NCBI GenBank assembly: GCA_026394265.1
Contig: JAPKYO010000014.1
Location: 1-50,553, forward strand
Length of the DNA stretch: 50,553 nucleotides
DNA from: Candidatus Bathyarchaeota archaeon
GTDB taxonomy: Archaea; Thermoproteota; Bathyarchaeia; TCS64
Reading direction: 5' to 3'
The notes under the pieces were generated by a model that saw only the letters and a list, made by a program, of their open reading frames with translations, ran no database searches and was not told the origin of the DNA. Below are positions 33,175-41,461 of the stretch, piece by piece (the stretch's first letter is position 1; each line of letters opens with the position of its first letter). The translations under genes were made by a program, and so were the position numbers.

Positions 33175-33776
33175 TTCTTCTTCCCCTCCTTCTCTAGGTA
33201 GGCTGTGATGGCTGAGTCGTAGGCTGATGTGCGGCGGAAGGCGGCCTCGGCGAGCGTCCTGATGAGCTTCGCCGGTACCTCGCCCTTGTTCTCCTTCAGC
33301 GCCTTGATGATCTCCGGGTACTGCTTGGGGTCTGTGACGACGGCGACTTTGCCGTAGAGGAGCGCCGCCTTTGCTGCGCTTCTGATCATGGTTGGTCCGC
33401 CGATGTCGATGTTCTCCGCCGCCTCCAACAGCTCCGCGCCCTTGGCGACCGTCGCCTCGAAGGGGTAGAGGTTCACGACGACCATCTCGAACGGCTTGAT
33501 GCCGTGCCTGTCCATGAACTCCCTGTGCTCGGGGATATCCCTGCTGAGGAGTAGCCCGCCGTGGACACGCGGGTGTAGTGTCTTTAGCAGCCCCCCTGGG
33601 CTCTCGGGGTGGCCCGTGTAGTCGCCCACCTCTGTGAGCTTCGCGTGGCCGAGTTCCTTGATCTTCTTGGCGGTGCCGCCGCTGCTCACTATCTCTGCGC
33701 CGAGTGCGCCGAGGGCCTTGACGAGTTCTTCGAGGCCGGACTTGTCGGAGACGCTTATGAGGGCGCGCTTGATCAT
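33171..33776 (-). CDS. purH: IMP cyclohydrolase, N-terminal half of PurH as a separate protein
   Basis: 201 residues, beginning ALISVSDKSGLEELVKAL (MGS-like domain), with SSGGTAKKIKELG, HPRVHGGLLLSRD, VVVNLYPFEAT and IDIGGPTMIRSAAKA. It closes FAICAR to IMP. In bacteria it is fused to the AICAR transformylase; here the two domains are encoded by overlapping genes. The transcription start is expected about 25 bases downstream of the TATA-like GTTATAATA at 33817, shortly before the ATG. Archaea often use unrelated enzymes (PurP, PurO) instead; a split bacterial-like PurH is notable. Confidence 0.93.
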   Translation of the reverse strand: MIKRALISVSDKSGLEELVKALGALGAEIVSSGGTAKKIKELGHAKLTEVGDYTGHPESPGGLLKTLHPRVHGGLLLSRDIPEHREFMDRHGIKPFEMVVVNLYPFEATVAKGAELLEAAENIDIGGPTMIRSAAKAALLYGKVAVVTDPKQYPEIIKALKENKGEVPAKLIRTLAEAAFRRTSAYDSAITAYLEKEGKKK

Positions 33777-33816
33777 GCCTTTTGACTCCCTTGCTGGGAT
33801 TGGCTCCGTGTCTGGG

Positions 33817-33825
33817 TATTATAAC
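33817..33825 (-). promoter_or_regulatory. TATA box of the purH pair
   Basis: GTTATAATA on the minus strand, 41-50 bases upstream of the ATG at 33776. Confidence 0.6.
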
Positions 33826-33874
33826 TTACCCTCGCGCGGAGTGTAAAATTAACAAGTTTAGTGAAAGAGGGGGT

Positions 33875-35326
33875 TTAGAGGAGGCGGTTGGGGCCGGACA
33901 TCATTATGTCGTGGGGCGCTATCTCTTGGTAGCCGCGCTCCGTGACGAGTGCGAGGCGGGACTTCTCCCACATCTGCTGGATGTCGGAGGCGCCTATGTA
34001 GCCCATCGCCGCCTTGAGGCCGCCGACGTACTCGTGCATGATGTCGGCGACGGGGCCCCTGTATGGGACCCAGCCCTCTACGCCCTCGTTTATCGCCTTG
34101 CTGGGCTGGCTGTATCGGTCCTGGGCGAAGCGCTTCTTCCTGGCCCTCGCGCTTCCCATGCCGTAGTATTCCTTGTAGTAGCGTCCCTCCATGGCGACGA
34201 GGCGACCGGGGGACTCGCTGCATCCGGCGAAGACGTTGCCCATCATGGCGGCGTTTGCGCCGACGCTTAAGGCTACGGCGATGTCTCCGGGGTTGCGGAG
34301 CCCGCCATCGGCGATGACGCCGATCTTGGCCTTGTGGTCCCTGACGGCGTCGGCTGCGTTGCTGGTGGCGTAGAGCGTGGGCGCGCCTGCGCGTGTGACG
34401 ACGCTCGTGGAGCAGATGGAGCCGGAGCCGATTCCGCACTTGACGCCGGCTATTCCGTCGAGCTTCGTTATGCAGTCAACGGCCGCCTCGTAGGTGCCTA
34501 TGTTGCCTACGATTACCTCGGCGCTGACCTCCTTGACGAGCTTCTTGGCGGCGTCGAAGCAGTTCTTGTTGTGGAAGTGGGCGACGTCTGTGAAGATGAT
34601 GTCGACGTATTTGTCGAGGGCCTTGGCGCGTTCGAGGTCGAAGGGGCTTACTGCGGCGGCGCAGATGAGGCGCCCCTCCTCGTCGCGTATGGCGTCGGGG
34701 AAGTCGCCCTTGAGGGTGATGTCCTTCATGGTTATCAGCCCCTTGACGTGCTTGTCCTTGTCGACGATTGGCAGCTTCTCGATCTTGTGCTTGTGGAGGA
34801 CCTGCTTGGCTTCGTCTAGGGTTATGTCCTCGGCGCCGGTGACGACCTTCTTGGTCATGATGTCCCGGACCTTTAGGGTGTGCTCGGCGAGGCGGACGTC
34901 GCGCCACGTGGCGATGCCGACGAGCTTGCCGCCCCTACCGACGACGGGGAAGCCCTTTATGTGGTGCTCCTCCATGAGCTTGAGGAGTTCGCCTACTGTG
35001 GTGTCGGGGTTGACCGTCACCACGTCCCTGATTATGACCGCCTCTGCGCGCTTTACGCGGCGCGCCATGTCCACCTCCTCCTCCGCCGAGCAGTTCCTGT
35101 GCAGGACGCCGAGGCCGCCGTTCCGGCTCATGGCGATCGCCATGTCGGACTCGGTGACCGTGTCCATCGGGCTGCTGATGAATGGGGCGTTGAGCGTGAT
35201 CTTCTTCGTCAGCTGTGTCATGACGGTTGCCTCGTTTGGTTCGAGGGTCGTCCAGCCGGGGAGGAGAATCACGTCGTTGAAGGTGAAGGCGGTGTCCGCG
35301 TTCTTGAACTTGTCACGGAAAACCAT
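33875..35326 (-). CDS. guaB: IMP dehydrogenase with CBS domains
   Basis: 483 residues from the ATG at 35326 (GTG at 35335 is in frame). The barrel has FTFNDVILLPG, the loop GIGSGSICST with the catalytic Cys, IADGGLRNPGDIA, GNVFAG and YYGMGSARA (flap-like region). Two CBS repeats (VIIRDVVTVNPDTTVGELL and DIMTKKVVTGAEDITLDEA) are inserted after residue 90. It oxidises IMP to XMP with NAD, the first step to GMP, and so follows directly from the purH genes next to it. The TATA at 35368-35377 supplies a promoter. Cys loop GIGSGSICST differs slightly from the usual GVGPGSICTT. Confidence 0.96.
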   Translation of the reverse strand: MVFRDKFKNADTAFTFNDVILLPGWTTLEPNEATVMTQLTKKITLNAPFISSPMDTVTESDMAIAMSRNGGLGVLHRNCSAEEEVDMARRVKRAEAVIIRDVVTVNPDTTVGELLKLMEEHHIKGFPVVGRGGKLVGIATWRDVRLAEHTLKVRDIMTKKVVTGAEDITLDEAKQVLHKHKIEKLPIVDKDKHVKGLITMKDITLKGDFPDAIRDEEGRLICAAAVSPFDLERAKALDKYVDIIFTDVAHFHNKNCFDAAKKLVKEVSAEVIVGNIGTYEAAVDCITKLDGIAGVKCGIGSGSICSTSVVTRAGAPTLYATSNAADAVRDHKAKIGVIADGGLRNPGDIAVALSVGANAAMMGNVFAGCSESPGRLVAMEGRYYKEYYGMGSARARKKRFAQDRYSQPSKAINEGVEGWVPYRGPVADIMHEYVGGLKAAMGYIGASDIQQMWEKSRLALVTERGYQEIAPHDIMMSGPNRLL

Positions 35327-35367
35327 AACTAGCACCTATATTTTAAAAGGCATCTCACCTTGCGCGT

Positions 35368-35377
35368 CTTATATAGT
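35368..35377 (-). promoter_or_regulatory. TATA box of guaB
   Basis: ACTATATAAG on the minus strand, about 45 bases upstream of the ATG at 35326, predicting a start near 35345 and a short leader containing AGGTG. Confidence 0.6.
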
Positions 35378-35478
35378 TTTGGTTTCACGAAACGATGCTT
35401 GTTGACACATTCCTGTTAAGTGGCGGGGGACTCTTGGTTGTAGGGAATAGATGCTCCTTTTGCGTAGATCGGCGCACC

Positions 35479-35552
35479 ATCGGAGCCGTTCTACGGCTTC
35501 TTTCAGTGGGGGGCGTCTTTTCCGAGCAGATCAGGGGTACCCCCTCCCCCCT
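35479..35552. repeat. dispersed intergenic repeat, copy B (second-half copy)
   Basis: ATCGGAGCCG, TTC..GGCTTCTTT, AG.AGATCAGG and the ending ACCCCCTCCCCCC match the second half of copy A (17534-17609). The orientation is the same. This copy lacks the first-half motif. Confidence 0.65.
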
Positions 35553-35640
35553 ATGGTTTTTCACTACTTGCGGAGCGAGGCGCAACAAATTGATGGGACT
35601 TTTCGCATCATATAGACGTGTTTTAGCCTGTTTGAGGGGT

Positions 35641-35795
35641 TGAAATGCGTCATTTTTAGTGTACTTTTCGCGCATTTTTGACGCGTTTCATGTACCTTTT
35701 TGTACATTTTCGATCCCGATCGGGGGCGTTTTAGGGGTTATTTCGGCTAACGGGGCCATATTTTTAATTATTCTGTTGACCCCCCTCCCCCCCTG
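35641..35795. repeat. dispersed intergenic repeat, copy C (first-half copy)
   Basis: TGAAATGCGTC, GTGTACTTTTCGCGC, TCATGTACCTTTTTGTA and CGATCCCGATCGG match copy A from 17456, and the block ends in a C6-T-C7 tract just like copy A. It starts about 90 bases after copy B and ends seven bases before the mobA stop. The whole 465-base gap between guaB and mobA holds only these repeats; I see no gene in it. Confidence 0.7.
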
Positions 35796-35801
35796 TGACT
35801 A

Positions 35802-36410
35802 TCAGATCAGGCGGCGTACGCGCTCAAGGTCCTCGGCGGTGTCCACGTCCATGAGTGTACGCAGCTCTGGGTCGATTGCCTTGACCTCGTCTATTGGGAC
35901 GCGTTTCACGTCGGGTAGGGCGTCGAGCATGAACCTAAGCCTCTTCTCCCCCGACTCGATGAGCACCAGGGCGGCGTCTGCTGCCTTCCTCGACCGATAT
36001 ACGGAGTGGAGGGGCTCGACCCAGCCGTTCGGCCAGTACGGCGTGGCGGCGTCGTGCCCCTCCGCCTCCGCGAAGAGAAGCTCGACGACGCGTGGGTCGA
36101 TGAGCGGCTGGTCCCCGCCCGTCAGGAATGTGTATTCGCCGCGCGCCTCCCCGAGGCCGGTGTAGGCGCCAACCAGGGGCGAGCCACTCGGCAGGCGGTC
36201 GGCGACGACCCTCGCGCCGAAGGAGCCGTACGCCTCCCCTTGGGCATCCGAGCCAACCACTATGACCACCTCGTCCACGACGGGTCGGAGCCTCTCCAAT
36301 ACGTGCGCGATTATGGGCTTTCCTTCGAGGGTGATCAGCCCCTTGTCTCCCCCCATCCGGCTTGATTTACCGCCAGCGAGGACCACTGCCGAGCGCAACG
36401 CGACTCCCAC
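35802..36410 (-). CDS. mobA: MobA-like molybdenum cofactor guanylyltransferase
   Basis: 202 residues starting GTG or, with a shorter N-terminus, TTG at 36398. The nucleotide-binding loop is LAGGKSSRMGGDKGLI, followed by TFLTGGDQPLIDP (magnesium site) and LMDVDTAEDLERV at the end, as in MobA. It attaches GMP to molybdopterin to give the MGD cofactor. Molybdenum- or tungsten-enzyme genes are not visible in this window. A related NTP-transferase role (MocA-type) cannot be excluded. The stop lies beside repeat copy C. Confidence 0.88.
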   Translation of the reverse strand: MGVALRSAVVLAGGKSSRMGGDKGLITLEGKPIIAHVLERLRPVVDEVVIVVGSDAQGEAYGSFGARVVADRLPSGSPLVGAYTGLGEARGEYTFLTGGDQPLIDPRVVELLFAEAEGHDAATPYWPNGWVEPLHSVYRSRKAADAALVLIESGEKRLRFMLDALPDVKRVPIDEVKAIDPELRTLMDVDTAEDLERVRRLI

Positions 36411-36458
36411 CCTACCGGGGATGCGTGCGGTGAAAAAGATTGCAGGCGCCCGCGGCCC

Positions 36459-36743
36459 CTATTTTCCCTCAAGCCGCCTGAAGTTGGCCCGCTTCACCAT
36501 GTCCCTGTACTGCTCCAGGGTCAGGGGCTTGTAGTTGTCTATGGTGTACCATCTGCGTTTGATGGGCATCATCTCGTCGTCGAAGCCCTCTATGGCCCAT
36601 GTGTCGTTCGTCGAATCGTCCACCGCAAAGACGCCGTGTGCGTTGCAGTGCTGGATACTGAAGTCCTTGAGATCGTTGATCAGCGTCATGTGTCTGCCGC
36701 ATAGCGGGCAGTTTGTCGTCTGGAGCTCGTTCTTATAGGTCAT
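36459..36743 (-). CDS. small zinc-ribbon-like protein, unknown function
   Basis: 94 residues with one Zn-site candidate, NCPLCGRHMTL (11-21) and IQHCNAHGVF (30-39), i.e. C-x2-C ... C/H-x2-H. The remainder contains RRWYTIDNYKPLTLEQYRDM. It is upstream of mobA by 48 bases on the same strand. CCATAATC at about 36765 could be TATA. Family not recognised; a single-ribbon regulator or a metal-binding adaptor is possible. Confidence 0.7.
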   Translation of the reverse strand: MTYKNELQTTNCPLCGRHMTLINDLKDFSIQHCNAHGVFAVDDSTNDTWAIEGFDDEMMPIKRRWYTIDNYKPLTLEQYRDMVKRANFRRLEGK

Positions 36744-36918
36744 AGGGCGTCCCCAGTTCTATACCGATTATGGTTGTTTTTGCTATTAAGTTTGAGTAAA
36801 TTTTTCGCAAACGCGGGGAATGGCTCGGACTTCTTGTCCACGCGCGCTAGGATACTCCACAAGTTCCAGCGCGATGGGGAGCGCAGACTTAAACCATCTG
36901 AGTAACCCATAGAACCCA

Positions 36919-37296
36919 ATGTCCAAGATATTCAAGGTCAAGGAAGCCCGCAAGTTCACCAACCCCGGCGTCAGCGACATGTACTGGCTCGCCGACAAGG
37001 AACTCGGGGCGTCGAAGATGATGGCGGTCCTCTACGAGTACCAGCCAAACTTCTCCACCAAGCGGGTCCACTACCACGAGAGGCGGGAGAGCGCCTACAT
37101 CGTACTGGACGGTGAGGCGAAGATCCACCTCAACGGCGAGGAACACCTCCTCCACTCGGGGGACGCCGCCTACCTCTCGCCAAAGGACATACACGGCGTC
37201 GTAGGCTCCGGCCCCAGGGGGCTAAAGATGATCGAGATCTGGGCGCCGCAGGACCAGGACATCGTCTACCTCGAAGACGGCAAAGTAGTGAAGTAA
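36919..37296 (+). CDS. cupin-domain protein
   Basis: 125 residues, one cupin barrel. Metal-ligand-like residues appear in motif 1 (RVHYHERRESAYIVLDGEA: two His, Glu) and motif 2 (HLLHSGDAAYLSPKDIHGVV: His), the usual H-x-H-x4-6-E...H arrangement. The protein could be an isomerase, dioxygenase or ligand sensor; the fold does not decide. The TATA-like CTTAAACC at about 36887 predicts an essentially leaderless mRNA. No operon partner. Confidence 0.88.
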   Translation: MSKIFKVKEARKFTNPGVSDMYWLADKELGASKMMAVLYEYQPNFSTKRVHYHERRESAYIVLDGEAKIHLNGEEHLLHSGDAAYLSPKDIHGVVGSGPRGLKMIEIWAPQDQDIVYLEDGKVVK

Positions 37297-37417
37297 AGGG
37301 TCTGTCGAGTTGGTCCCGAGCCCAACACCCGTCTTAGAATCGATCCCGGTGCGCGCCTATTATTTTGATAAATATTTATGTAATGTTCGGTGATCGTATT
37401 TACGGCGAAGCGCAGGT

Positions 37418-37867
37418 TTGCATAATCAGGGAGACTCTGGGTCTACGCGGGGGAGGGTGTTCATCGGCTCCGCGATCGTCTTCAACTTGCTCGTGAGTGC
37501 ACTTTACGTCTTCACTAAACTCGATCAGATGGCGGCTGTTCGCGCAGTCGGCGTCCCGATAATATTGCTAATGGTTCCCTTCGGCTACACCTTGATTGGT
37601 TTCCTGAAGAGTAACATCGAGCGGAGGATAATCATCTCCAACGCCGTGATCATCGTCTATCTTCTCTTGGAGTTGTTGCTGGATTTTATCTTGTTGATCC
37701 CGTTCAGGGAGATCCTCGTTATCCACGTCCCGTATATTCTGGTTTTTTACGCGGCTGAGTTCAGCATGATCGGGGTTTCATTTAGGCTGAATCGTGGGCT
37801 GGGATTCGCTGTGCTGTTTACCTTCTTTATTTTGATTGGGTGTCTCATCTTCATGTACTTGGGATGA
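37418..37867 (+). CDS. four-helix membrane protein, unknown function
   Basis: 149 residues with four hydrophobic segments: VFIGSAIVFNLLVSALYVF, VGVPIILLMVPFGYTLIGF, IISNAVIIVYLLLELLLDFILL and LVIHVPYILVFYAAEFSMIG, plus a C-terminal FAVLFTFFILIGCLIFMYL, so four or five spans. Start TTG at 37418, or a GTG further in (VFIGSAI) after GGGGGAGG. The upstream ATAAATATTTATG is A+T-rich and promoter-like. No similarity recognised. Confidence 0.65.
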   Translation: MHNQGDSGSTRGRVFIGSAIVFNLLVSALYVFTKLDQMAAVRAVGVPIILLMVPFGYTLIGFLKSNIERRIIISNAVIIVYLLLELLLDFILLIPFREILVIHVPYILVFYAAEFSMIGVSFRLNRGLGFAVLFTFFILIGCLIFMYLG

Positions 37868-37958
37868 AGCCGCGCTCATGGCTGGTCGAGGGATAGCTTG
37901 GGGCTAGAATACTGAGCCATTAAAACGAAGGGTGAAGGATGACAAATTAAAAGGTGCT

Positions 37959-38930
37959 TCATTTCTGAAGTTGTAAAATTACGAATGTATTCGGCAGAAT
38001 CGGGGGGCGAGGCTTTGGCTGCTCGACTGTTGGCTGAGGCGTCGGCCCGTAATCTGCCGCTGGGGGAAACAACGCGTGTGTCCTCAAGTCTATGGTCATG
38101 GTGCGCGCCCCACGCTTCGTGTCGACCGTGTCCAGAACAGAGAATGTCGTCGGGGACTCCTCGCGGACGATCGTCAGGGTGCCCTCTCCGTTCGAGCTGA
38201 AGACCAGCTTCCTATCGGGGTCAAACATGCAGCCATCGCAGCCGCCCCCGATCGGCAACGAGGCGACCACGTGCCCATCGTCGGCATCCAGCATGATCAT
38301 AAATTTGTTGCGGGTCACCGAGAAGAGGCGCCGATTCTTCAGGTCGATCGCGAGCCCGGTGGGGGATTCCCCGGGGGCGATGGGCCACCTTGAGAGGACA
38401 AGAGTCTTCGAGTCGATCACCATGACCTCGCTCGTGTCCTCGTTGTTGACGTAGACGTGCCCCAGGCCGTCCGCAACCGAGAACTCGGGTTTGCCGCCGA
38501 GGGGAATGGTCGCGATGACCTCCCCGGTCGCCGCATCGATGACGGACGCGTCGTGGCTGACGCCGTTGAAGACGAAGACCCTCTTCGAGAAGGGGTCGAA
38601 GCGGATGGCGTCCGGGTTTCTGCCCACCGCTACCTCCTTTATGACTTTCAGGGTACCGAGGTCGAAGATGCTCACCGTCGAGGCGCGGCCGTTGCTCGCG
38701 AAGCCTCTCCTAAATTCGCTGGCGATGGCTACGCCGTGTACCCCCTCGGTCTTGAGGACCTCGCCGACTGGGTCGAGTGTGTCCGCGTTTAGGACGTGGA
38801 CCCTGTCGTTGTGGGTGACGTAGAGGCGACGCGCGGCATCGTCGACCACTAGGTAATCCCACCCGCCCTCCCCTCCTATGAGGCGCTTTTTATTCAGGTG
38901 GTATCCCGACGGCGAATGTTTGCCCTCCAT
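37959..38930 (-). CDS. YVTN-type beta-propeller protein (cytosolic YncE-like)
   Basis: 323 residues made of about seven repeats, each with a core of the type RLYVTHNDRVHVLNADTLD, VSIFDLGTLKVIKEVAVG, HDASVIDAATGEVIATIPLG, HVYVNNEDTSEVMVIDSKTL and RLFSVTRNKFMIMLDADDG. It lacks a signal peptide, so it is either cytosolic or exported by another route. Family members bind DNA or small molecules or are only structural. A partner is unknown. The start is the ATG at 38930. Confidence 0.88.
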   Translation of the reverse strand: MEGKHSPSGYHLNKKRLIGGEGGWDYLVVDDAARRLYVTHNDRVHVLNADTLDPVGEVLKTEGVHGVAIASEFRRGFASNGRASTVSIFDLGTLKVIKEVAVGRNPDAIRFDPFSKRVFVFNGVSHDASVIDAATGEVIATIPLGGKPEFSVADGLGHVYVNNEDTSEVMVIDSKTLVLSRWPIAPGESPTGLAIDLKNRRLFSVTRNKFMIMLDADDGHVVASLPIGGGCDGCMFDPDRKLVFSSNGEGTLTIVREESPTTFSVLDTVDTKRGARTMTIDLRTHALFPPAADYGPTPQPTVEQPKPRPPILPNTFVILQLQK

Positions 38931-39017
38931 TTTGTGTCAAGAGCTTGAGGCGCTGGCGGGGATTTAAGACGTGGCAGAGGGTCATGGCGCCCGTCGGGCG
39001 TACTTCGAGGGATTCTC

Positions 39018-40010
39018 TCACACATCGGAGAATCTATCCCTCAGATACGGTAGTGCCTCCCCGCCGAACTTCTTGATGAACGCCTCCTCGTCGGGGCTGC
39101 TGCTGCCAATCTCCACCTCGGTGAAGCCTAACCCGATGATCCTCTCGATCTTGCCTATGAGTCCATCCAGGTCTGTGTAGACGTTCCCCGCATGTTTCCT
39201 GGGGTCGATGCCGATCCTGAGCCTGTCTAGCTCCCTCGGGTCCGGGATATCGTTGCCGTTGGGGACCGGGAGCCACCTGCTGATGGAGGCCAACGCCTTG
39301 TCGTAGTCCTCGTCGTAGGATGCGCTGACCTCGATCATCCTCGGCATGTCCCCCGGGTTCCTCCCACTCTCCTTCACGGCCTCCTCGAATTGACTGATGA
39401 TCTTGGGCAGACGTTTCTCGTCGCTGTTTGTGAGAAGGCCGTCGCCGAGCCGGCCCGCCATCTTGACCGCCTTGGGGCCGGACGCCGCGACGTAGAGGGG
39501 AATTTTGTGCCTGGGCTTCGTGTAGAGCCTCGCCTGGTTGAGCCTGAAGTGCCTCCCCTCGTAGTCGACGAAGTCCCCCTCCCAAAGGGATTTGATGATG
39601 GTTACGGCCTCCGACGTCATCTCCAGCCTCTCCTCGTGGGGGGGCCAGGTGAGGCCGGGGTTCGCCATCGGCATCTCGTTCATCGCCTCCCCGGTGCCGA
39701 GGGCGAGGAATACTCTGCCCGGGTATAGCTCGTCGAGGGTGGCGAAGGCCTGGGCGACGATGGCCGGGTTGTACCTGTGGATGCAGGTGGTGACTCCGGT
39801 GCCCATCCCGACCCTGCTGGTCTTCGCCCCTGCGGCGGCTAGCCAGATCCAGGCGTGTCCCGCGTGGCCGTCCCTGTGGAACCATGGGTGGAAGTGGTCG
39901 TCTATGCAGATGAAGTCGAATCCCTGCTTCTCCGCCGTGACGGCGAAGTCTAGCAAGCGGCTCGGCTGGTACATCTCGTCGTCCGCGTGGTACCCGAATC
40001 TGATCGGCAT
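39018..40010 (-). CDS. F420-dependent luciferase-like (LLM) oxidoreductase
   Basis: 330 residues with the bacterial-luciferase barrel: IDDHFHPWF near 37, the TGVTTCIHRYNPAIVAQAFATLDEL segment (72-97), the ALGTGEAMNEMP flavin/F420 loop near 102-114, and KIPLYVAASGPKAVKMAGRLGDGLL near 173. It most resembles F420-dependent glucose-6-phosphate or secondary-alcohol dehydrogenases and Mer-type enzymes. Cofactor F420 is consistent with an archaeon. It has its own TATA (40039-40051) and an almost leaderless transcript. The tRNA-Cys islet sits directly upstream of this promoter. Confidence 0.9.
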   Translation of the reverse strand: MPIRFGYHADDEMYQPSRLLDFAVTAEKQGFDFICIDDHFHPWFHRDGHAGHAWIWLAAAGAKTSRVGMGTGVTTCIHRYNPAIVAQAFATLDELYPGRVFLALGTGEAMNEMPMANPGLTWPPHEERLEMTSEAVTIIKSLWEGDFVDYEGRHFRLNQARLYTKPRHKIPLYVAASGPKAVKMAGRLGDGLLTNSDEKRLPKIISQFEEAVKESGRNPGDMPRMIEVSASYDEDYDKALASISRWLPVPNGNDIPDPRELDRLRIGIDPRKHAGNVYTDLDGLIGKIERIIGLGFTEVEIGSSSPDEEAFIKKFGGEALPYLRDRFSDV

Positions 40011-40038
40011 ACTGGTTCAGCTAGATATTTTTTCCCAA

Positions 40039-40051
40039 TGTATAAAAAAGG
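40039..40051 (-). promoter_or_regulatory. TATA box of the LLM oxidoreductase gene
   Basis: CCTTTTTTATACA on the minus strand, about 30 bases upstream of the ATG at 40010. Confidence 0.7.
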
Positions 40052-40076
40052 AGTCATAGGAGTCAAATATTTGAGT

Positions 40077-40089
40077 TGGAGCCGGGCGA
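40077..40089. repeat. distal copy of the tRNA-Cys 3' end (att-like direct repeat)
   Basis: TGGAGCCGGGCGA is identical to the 3' end of tRNA-Cys at 42209-42221, including the encoded CCA (read as TGG on the plus strand). It is in the same orientation and 2.1 kb away. Beyond it the sequences differ. Confidence 0.65.
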
Positions 40090-40452
40090 TAGTGCCCTTC
40101 TCTTGTTCAATTTACCGGTTTTAGTTAATTCAAGGCAATGCTGTCTAACCTAAGCGATTTCATTAGTGTTAAGAAATAACAATTAAAATTTCTAATTCAT
40201 AGTTAAGGAGCAATCAAGACCCAGATGGACGACTTCACACGCGCACGATATATCATGGACTTCGCCAAGTGAGCGAAATCTGCCTCTTTGAGGGACTTCT
40301 AGAGGAATTCCTCGTTCTGTTGGTGAGTTCATTATATTTCCATCTTTAAGATTGTTGCTTGAGTGTAGTTATTGTGTCAGCTCGAGTTGTGAGGTTGTCC
40401 TGATTATGCTTGAGAATTGTGGAGTACTCATTTGTATAGGTAAGCGCTCGGA

Positions 40453-40824
40453 CTAATCACATAGGTACTTTATCTTGTCCCTCATGTGTTCGCAGCCCCA
40501 GAGACAGAGCTGGTCGAGGATCGGCATCAGGGACCTGCCCTCTTTAGTCAACGAATACTCCACCCTGGGCGGAACCTGTGCGTAAACCTTCCGCGTAACC
40601 ATGCCGTCCTCCTCCAGTTGTCTCAGCTGCTTCGTGAGCATCCTCTGGGTGATCCTTGGCTTGACCTTTTCGAGCAGTTCGCTGAAGCGTAGAGTGTCGT
40701 CGCTGAGCACGTACATTATCAGAGGCTTCCACTTGCCCCCGATGACATCCACCACAGCGTCGATGGGCCAGTCGTATTTTTTCTGCACGGTGTCCATGGT
40801 ATCAACCTTGATAGTAGGTAACAT
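40453..40824 (-). CDS. HxlR-family transcription regulator
   Basis: 123 residues with the HxlR winged helix: VVDVIGGKWKPLIMYVL, LRFSELLEKVKPRITQRMLT (recognition helix region), RQLEEDGMVTRKVY and PPRVEYSLTKEGRSLMPIL. Such proteins sense redox or reactive carbonyl stress and usually regulate an adjacent divergent reductase gene. Here the divergent gene is an iron-sulfur flavoprotein, with a 10-base palindrome between the two. The ATG at codon 10 (MDTVQKKY, 40797) is an alternative start. One Cys near the N-terminus is not present, but CLWGC near the C-terminus could be redox-active. Confidence 0.92.
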   Translation of the reverse strand: MLPTIKVDTMDTVQKKYDWPIDAVVDVIGGKWKPLIMYVLSDDTLRFSELLEKVKPRITQRMLTKQLRQLEEDGMVTRKVYAQVPPRVEYSLTKEGRSLMPILDQLCLWGCEHMRDKIKYLCD

Positions 40825-40838
40825 AAATGTGCGTACTT

Positions 40839-40848
40839 CCTATATAGG
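40839..40848. promoter_or_regulatory. palindromic operator candidate in the HxlR/flavoprotein divergent promoter
   Basis: CCTATATAGG is a perfect 10-base palindrome in the 45-base gap between the divergent starts. It is itself TATA-like in both directions, so a protein bound here could block both promoters; autoregulation by the adjacent HxlR protein is the simplest idea. Confidence 0.5.
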
Positions 40849-40869
40849 CACTTAGCTCTTCTTGTATAC

Positions 40870-41418
40870 ATGAATGTACTTGGAATAGCCGGCAGCCCGC
40901 GTAGGGGATGTAACACCGAGACTATACTTGACGAGGTGCTCAACGGAGCGGCTTCAGCAGGAGTGAAGACAGAGAAGATCGTCCTCGCTGGGATGAATGT
41001 AAATCCATGCAAAGCGTGCAGCGAATGCGCAAAGACGAGGATCTGCGTCCAGAAGGACGATATGGCTTCCATCGTTGAGAAGATGGAGGGCGCCGATGTC
41101 TGGGTCCTCGCCTCACCCGTCTACTGGTGGGGCCCAACAGCACAGATGAAGGCGTTCATCGACCGATGGTACTCGGTCCGCAGAGACATGTTCAAGGGGA
41201 AGCGAATCATATTCGTTGTCTCCCTTGCCGATAAGGAACCCTCCGCGAATCTCATGTTAAAGACATTCGAGTCGATATTCAACTATCTTGGGATGGAGAC
41301 GTATAAAGTATTAATTAAATATGAGGCGACCTCAACGACCAAGGCTAAGGAAGACAAGAAACTCATGAAAATGGCGTTCGAGACGGGTTCAGACGCCGTG
41401 AAAACACTGAAGGTTTAG
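40870..41418 (+). CDS. iron-sulfur flavoprotein / NADPH-dependent FMN reductase
   Basis: 182 residues of the flavodoxin-like fold: the FMN phosphate loop GIAGSPRRGCNTE (6-18), the 4Fe-4S-type cluster motif C47-x2-C50-x2-C53-x5-C59 (PCKACSECAKTRICV), and VLASPVYWWGPTAQMKAFID near 90-110. It corresponds to archaeal ISF proteins that carry FMN and a 4Fe-4S cluster and act in electron transfer or oxidative-stress reduction. It is divergent from the HxlR regulator, and the split-barrel protein follows at 44 bases. Probably regulated by the palindrome upstream. Confidence 0.93.
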   Translation: MNVLGIAGSPRRGCNTETILDEVLNGAASAGVKTEKIVLAGMNVNPCKACSECAKTRICVQKDDMASIVEKMEGADVWVLASPVYWWGPTAQMKAFIDRWYSVRRDMFKGKRIIFVVSLADKEPSANLMLKTFESIFNYLGMETYKVLIKYEATSTTKAKEDKKLMKMAFETGSDAVKTLKV

Positions 41419-41461
41419 TGCCGTGCGTAAAGGGGAGAAAAACGGAGGGATTTGAGGCTTT

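Noticed and set aside
35385..35675. 96-codon minus-strand frame in the guaB-mobA gap
   Set aside because: It covers the dispersed repeats, has no motif and unlike codon use; noncoding is more likely.
40225..40272. 15-codon frame at the edge of the tRNA-Cys islet, possibly a gene remnant
   Set aside because: Too short to support; may be a decayed fragment but nothing identifiable.
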